From Taudactylus pleione (Eukaryota; Chordata; Amphibia; Anura; Myobatrachidae), in assembly GCA_031769625.1 (NCBI GenBank), contig JAUIMM010002011.1:62001-126000 (forward strand): a stretch of DNA of 64,000 nucleotides. Direction: 5' to 3'. Shown here piece by piece: positions 63,454 through 64,000 of the stretch (position 1 is its first letter; each line of letters opens with the position of its first letter). Below the pieces are notes generated by a model. The model worked only from the letters and a program-made list of their open reading frames with translations. It made no database searches and was not told where the DNA came from. A program made the position numbers and the translations under genes.

Positions 63454-63861
63454 GGGCCTAATTCAGCAGCGATCGCAGCTCTACGAATTCGCACGGAACG
63501 CAGCTGCGATAATATGCTATTGCTTGCCAAAGCACTACTGCTATCTCACATATGTCTACTGTCGTTCTTCTGCATAAACATCATCGACGCACATCAACCA
63601 CTCATGCAGCAATTACAGCAGGTCTTACCTGCCGCTACCACTGCAACTCTTGTCACACGCAGTGGTCTCTGAGACTACGTATGTAATCACAGTGGCTAAT
63701 TTATATACACTCAAGCAATGTCGTTCAAACAGACAGGCACTACCCTGTCACCACCCCCAAACGCTAACAGTCTGTCACTGACTCTGATCATACACATTCG
63801 CTAAGGCAATCGCTTGATCTGTGTATGCAGTTGCACTTGCGATTGCTGCTGAATCAGGCCT
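63454..63861 (-). mobile_element. MITE A14 (family A, short copy)
   Basis: Ends GGGCCTAATTCAGCAGCGATC / GATTGCTGCTGAATCAGGCCT with ATA on both sides (63451-63453, 63862-63864). Reversed inner module CACCACCCCCAAACGC and CTGTCACTGACTC. At 408 bp it is the shortest copy. Confidence 0.8.
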
Positions 63862-63895
63862 ATAGGCCACACAGGAAATAAATAAAACACATACA

Positions 63896-64000
63896 GGGGA
63901 ATTCAATTATTCTGGGTGGTGCCTATGGTAATAGGCGTCCAATGGATCAATTCAAATGCTGTTCACCCACACGCATTCGTGTGGGTGACACATTGCTATG
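63896..64000 (+). mobile_element. Left part of a GGGGAATTCAATT MITE, cut by the window end
   Basis: The start GGGGAATTCAATTATTC resembles GGGCGGAATTCAATTG of the element at 19676. A palindrome CACCCACACGCATTCGTGTG is at 63965-63989. Confidence 0.5.

Noticed and set aside
1..64000. CRISPR array, operon or bacterial mobile island
   Set aside because: The tandem repeats have no unique spacers of constant size and no cas-like genes; everything else points to vertebrate nuclear DNA.

Overview
The window looks like repeat-dense, non-coding vertebrate nuclear DNA, most likely from an amphibian (frog) with a large genome. This is inferred from the mix of elements: many short PIF/Harbinger-type and hAT-type MITEs, a Tc1 element, a Penelope-like retroelement (PLE), a Helitron-like element, a tRNA-type SINE fragment, (TA)n and (GATA)n microsatellites, and a fragment of vertebrate-type 18S rRNA. 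No operons, bacterial genes or convincing intact host gene are visible. The only protein-coding traces are a BED zinc-finger reading frame in a hAT element, a decayed PLE reverse transcriptase plus GIY-YIG endonuclease, a decayed Tc1 transposase, and an intronless HEAT-repeat reading frame with a frame break.

Layout. 0-8 kb: five copies (A1-A5) of one MITE family with GG-rich ends and 3-bp target duplications; A1 sits inside an element whose core resembles degenerate telomere repeats. 8-14.5 kb: further foldback MITEs and a 2-kb Harbinger-type element (B) broken by two family-A copies. 14.7-18.1 kb: a hAT element with a perfect 8-bp target duplication, a BED-finger gene and a seven-unit repeat array upstream of that gene. 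18-34 kb: more MITEs, a solo LTR (26.8-28.2 kb), a hAT MITE filled with TA repeats and a PLE end (28.4-29.5 kb), and an 18S rRNA fragment (30.4 kb). 34.6-41.3 kb: a GTAGT-rich minisatellite, the PLE, then a Helitron-like element containing a hAT MITE. 41-50 kb: mostly unplaced sequence with inverted repeats, minisatellites and another PLE end. 50.5-55.4 kb: a Tc1 element, a telomere-core element, the HEAT-repeat frame and a solo Tc1 end. 55.8-64 kb: more family-A copies, including one in a nested stack at 56.7-57.7 kb, and a hAT MITE with a perfect 8-bp duplication.

The most unusual structure is family A, subgroup 1 (A1, A5, A8, A13). Each copy is a chain of roughly ten adjacent palindromes, and equivalent stems appear to stay self-complementary although their sequences differ between copies. 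Family A shows 3-bp duplications in most copies, and one insertion can be checked against an uninterrupted copy of its target elsewhere in the window. All boundaries were read by eye; no database or folding program was used.
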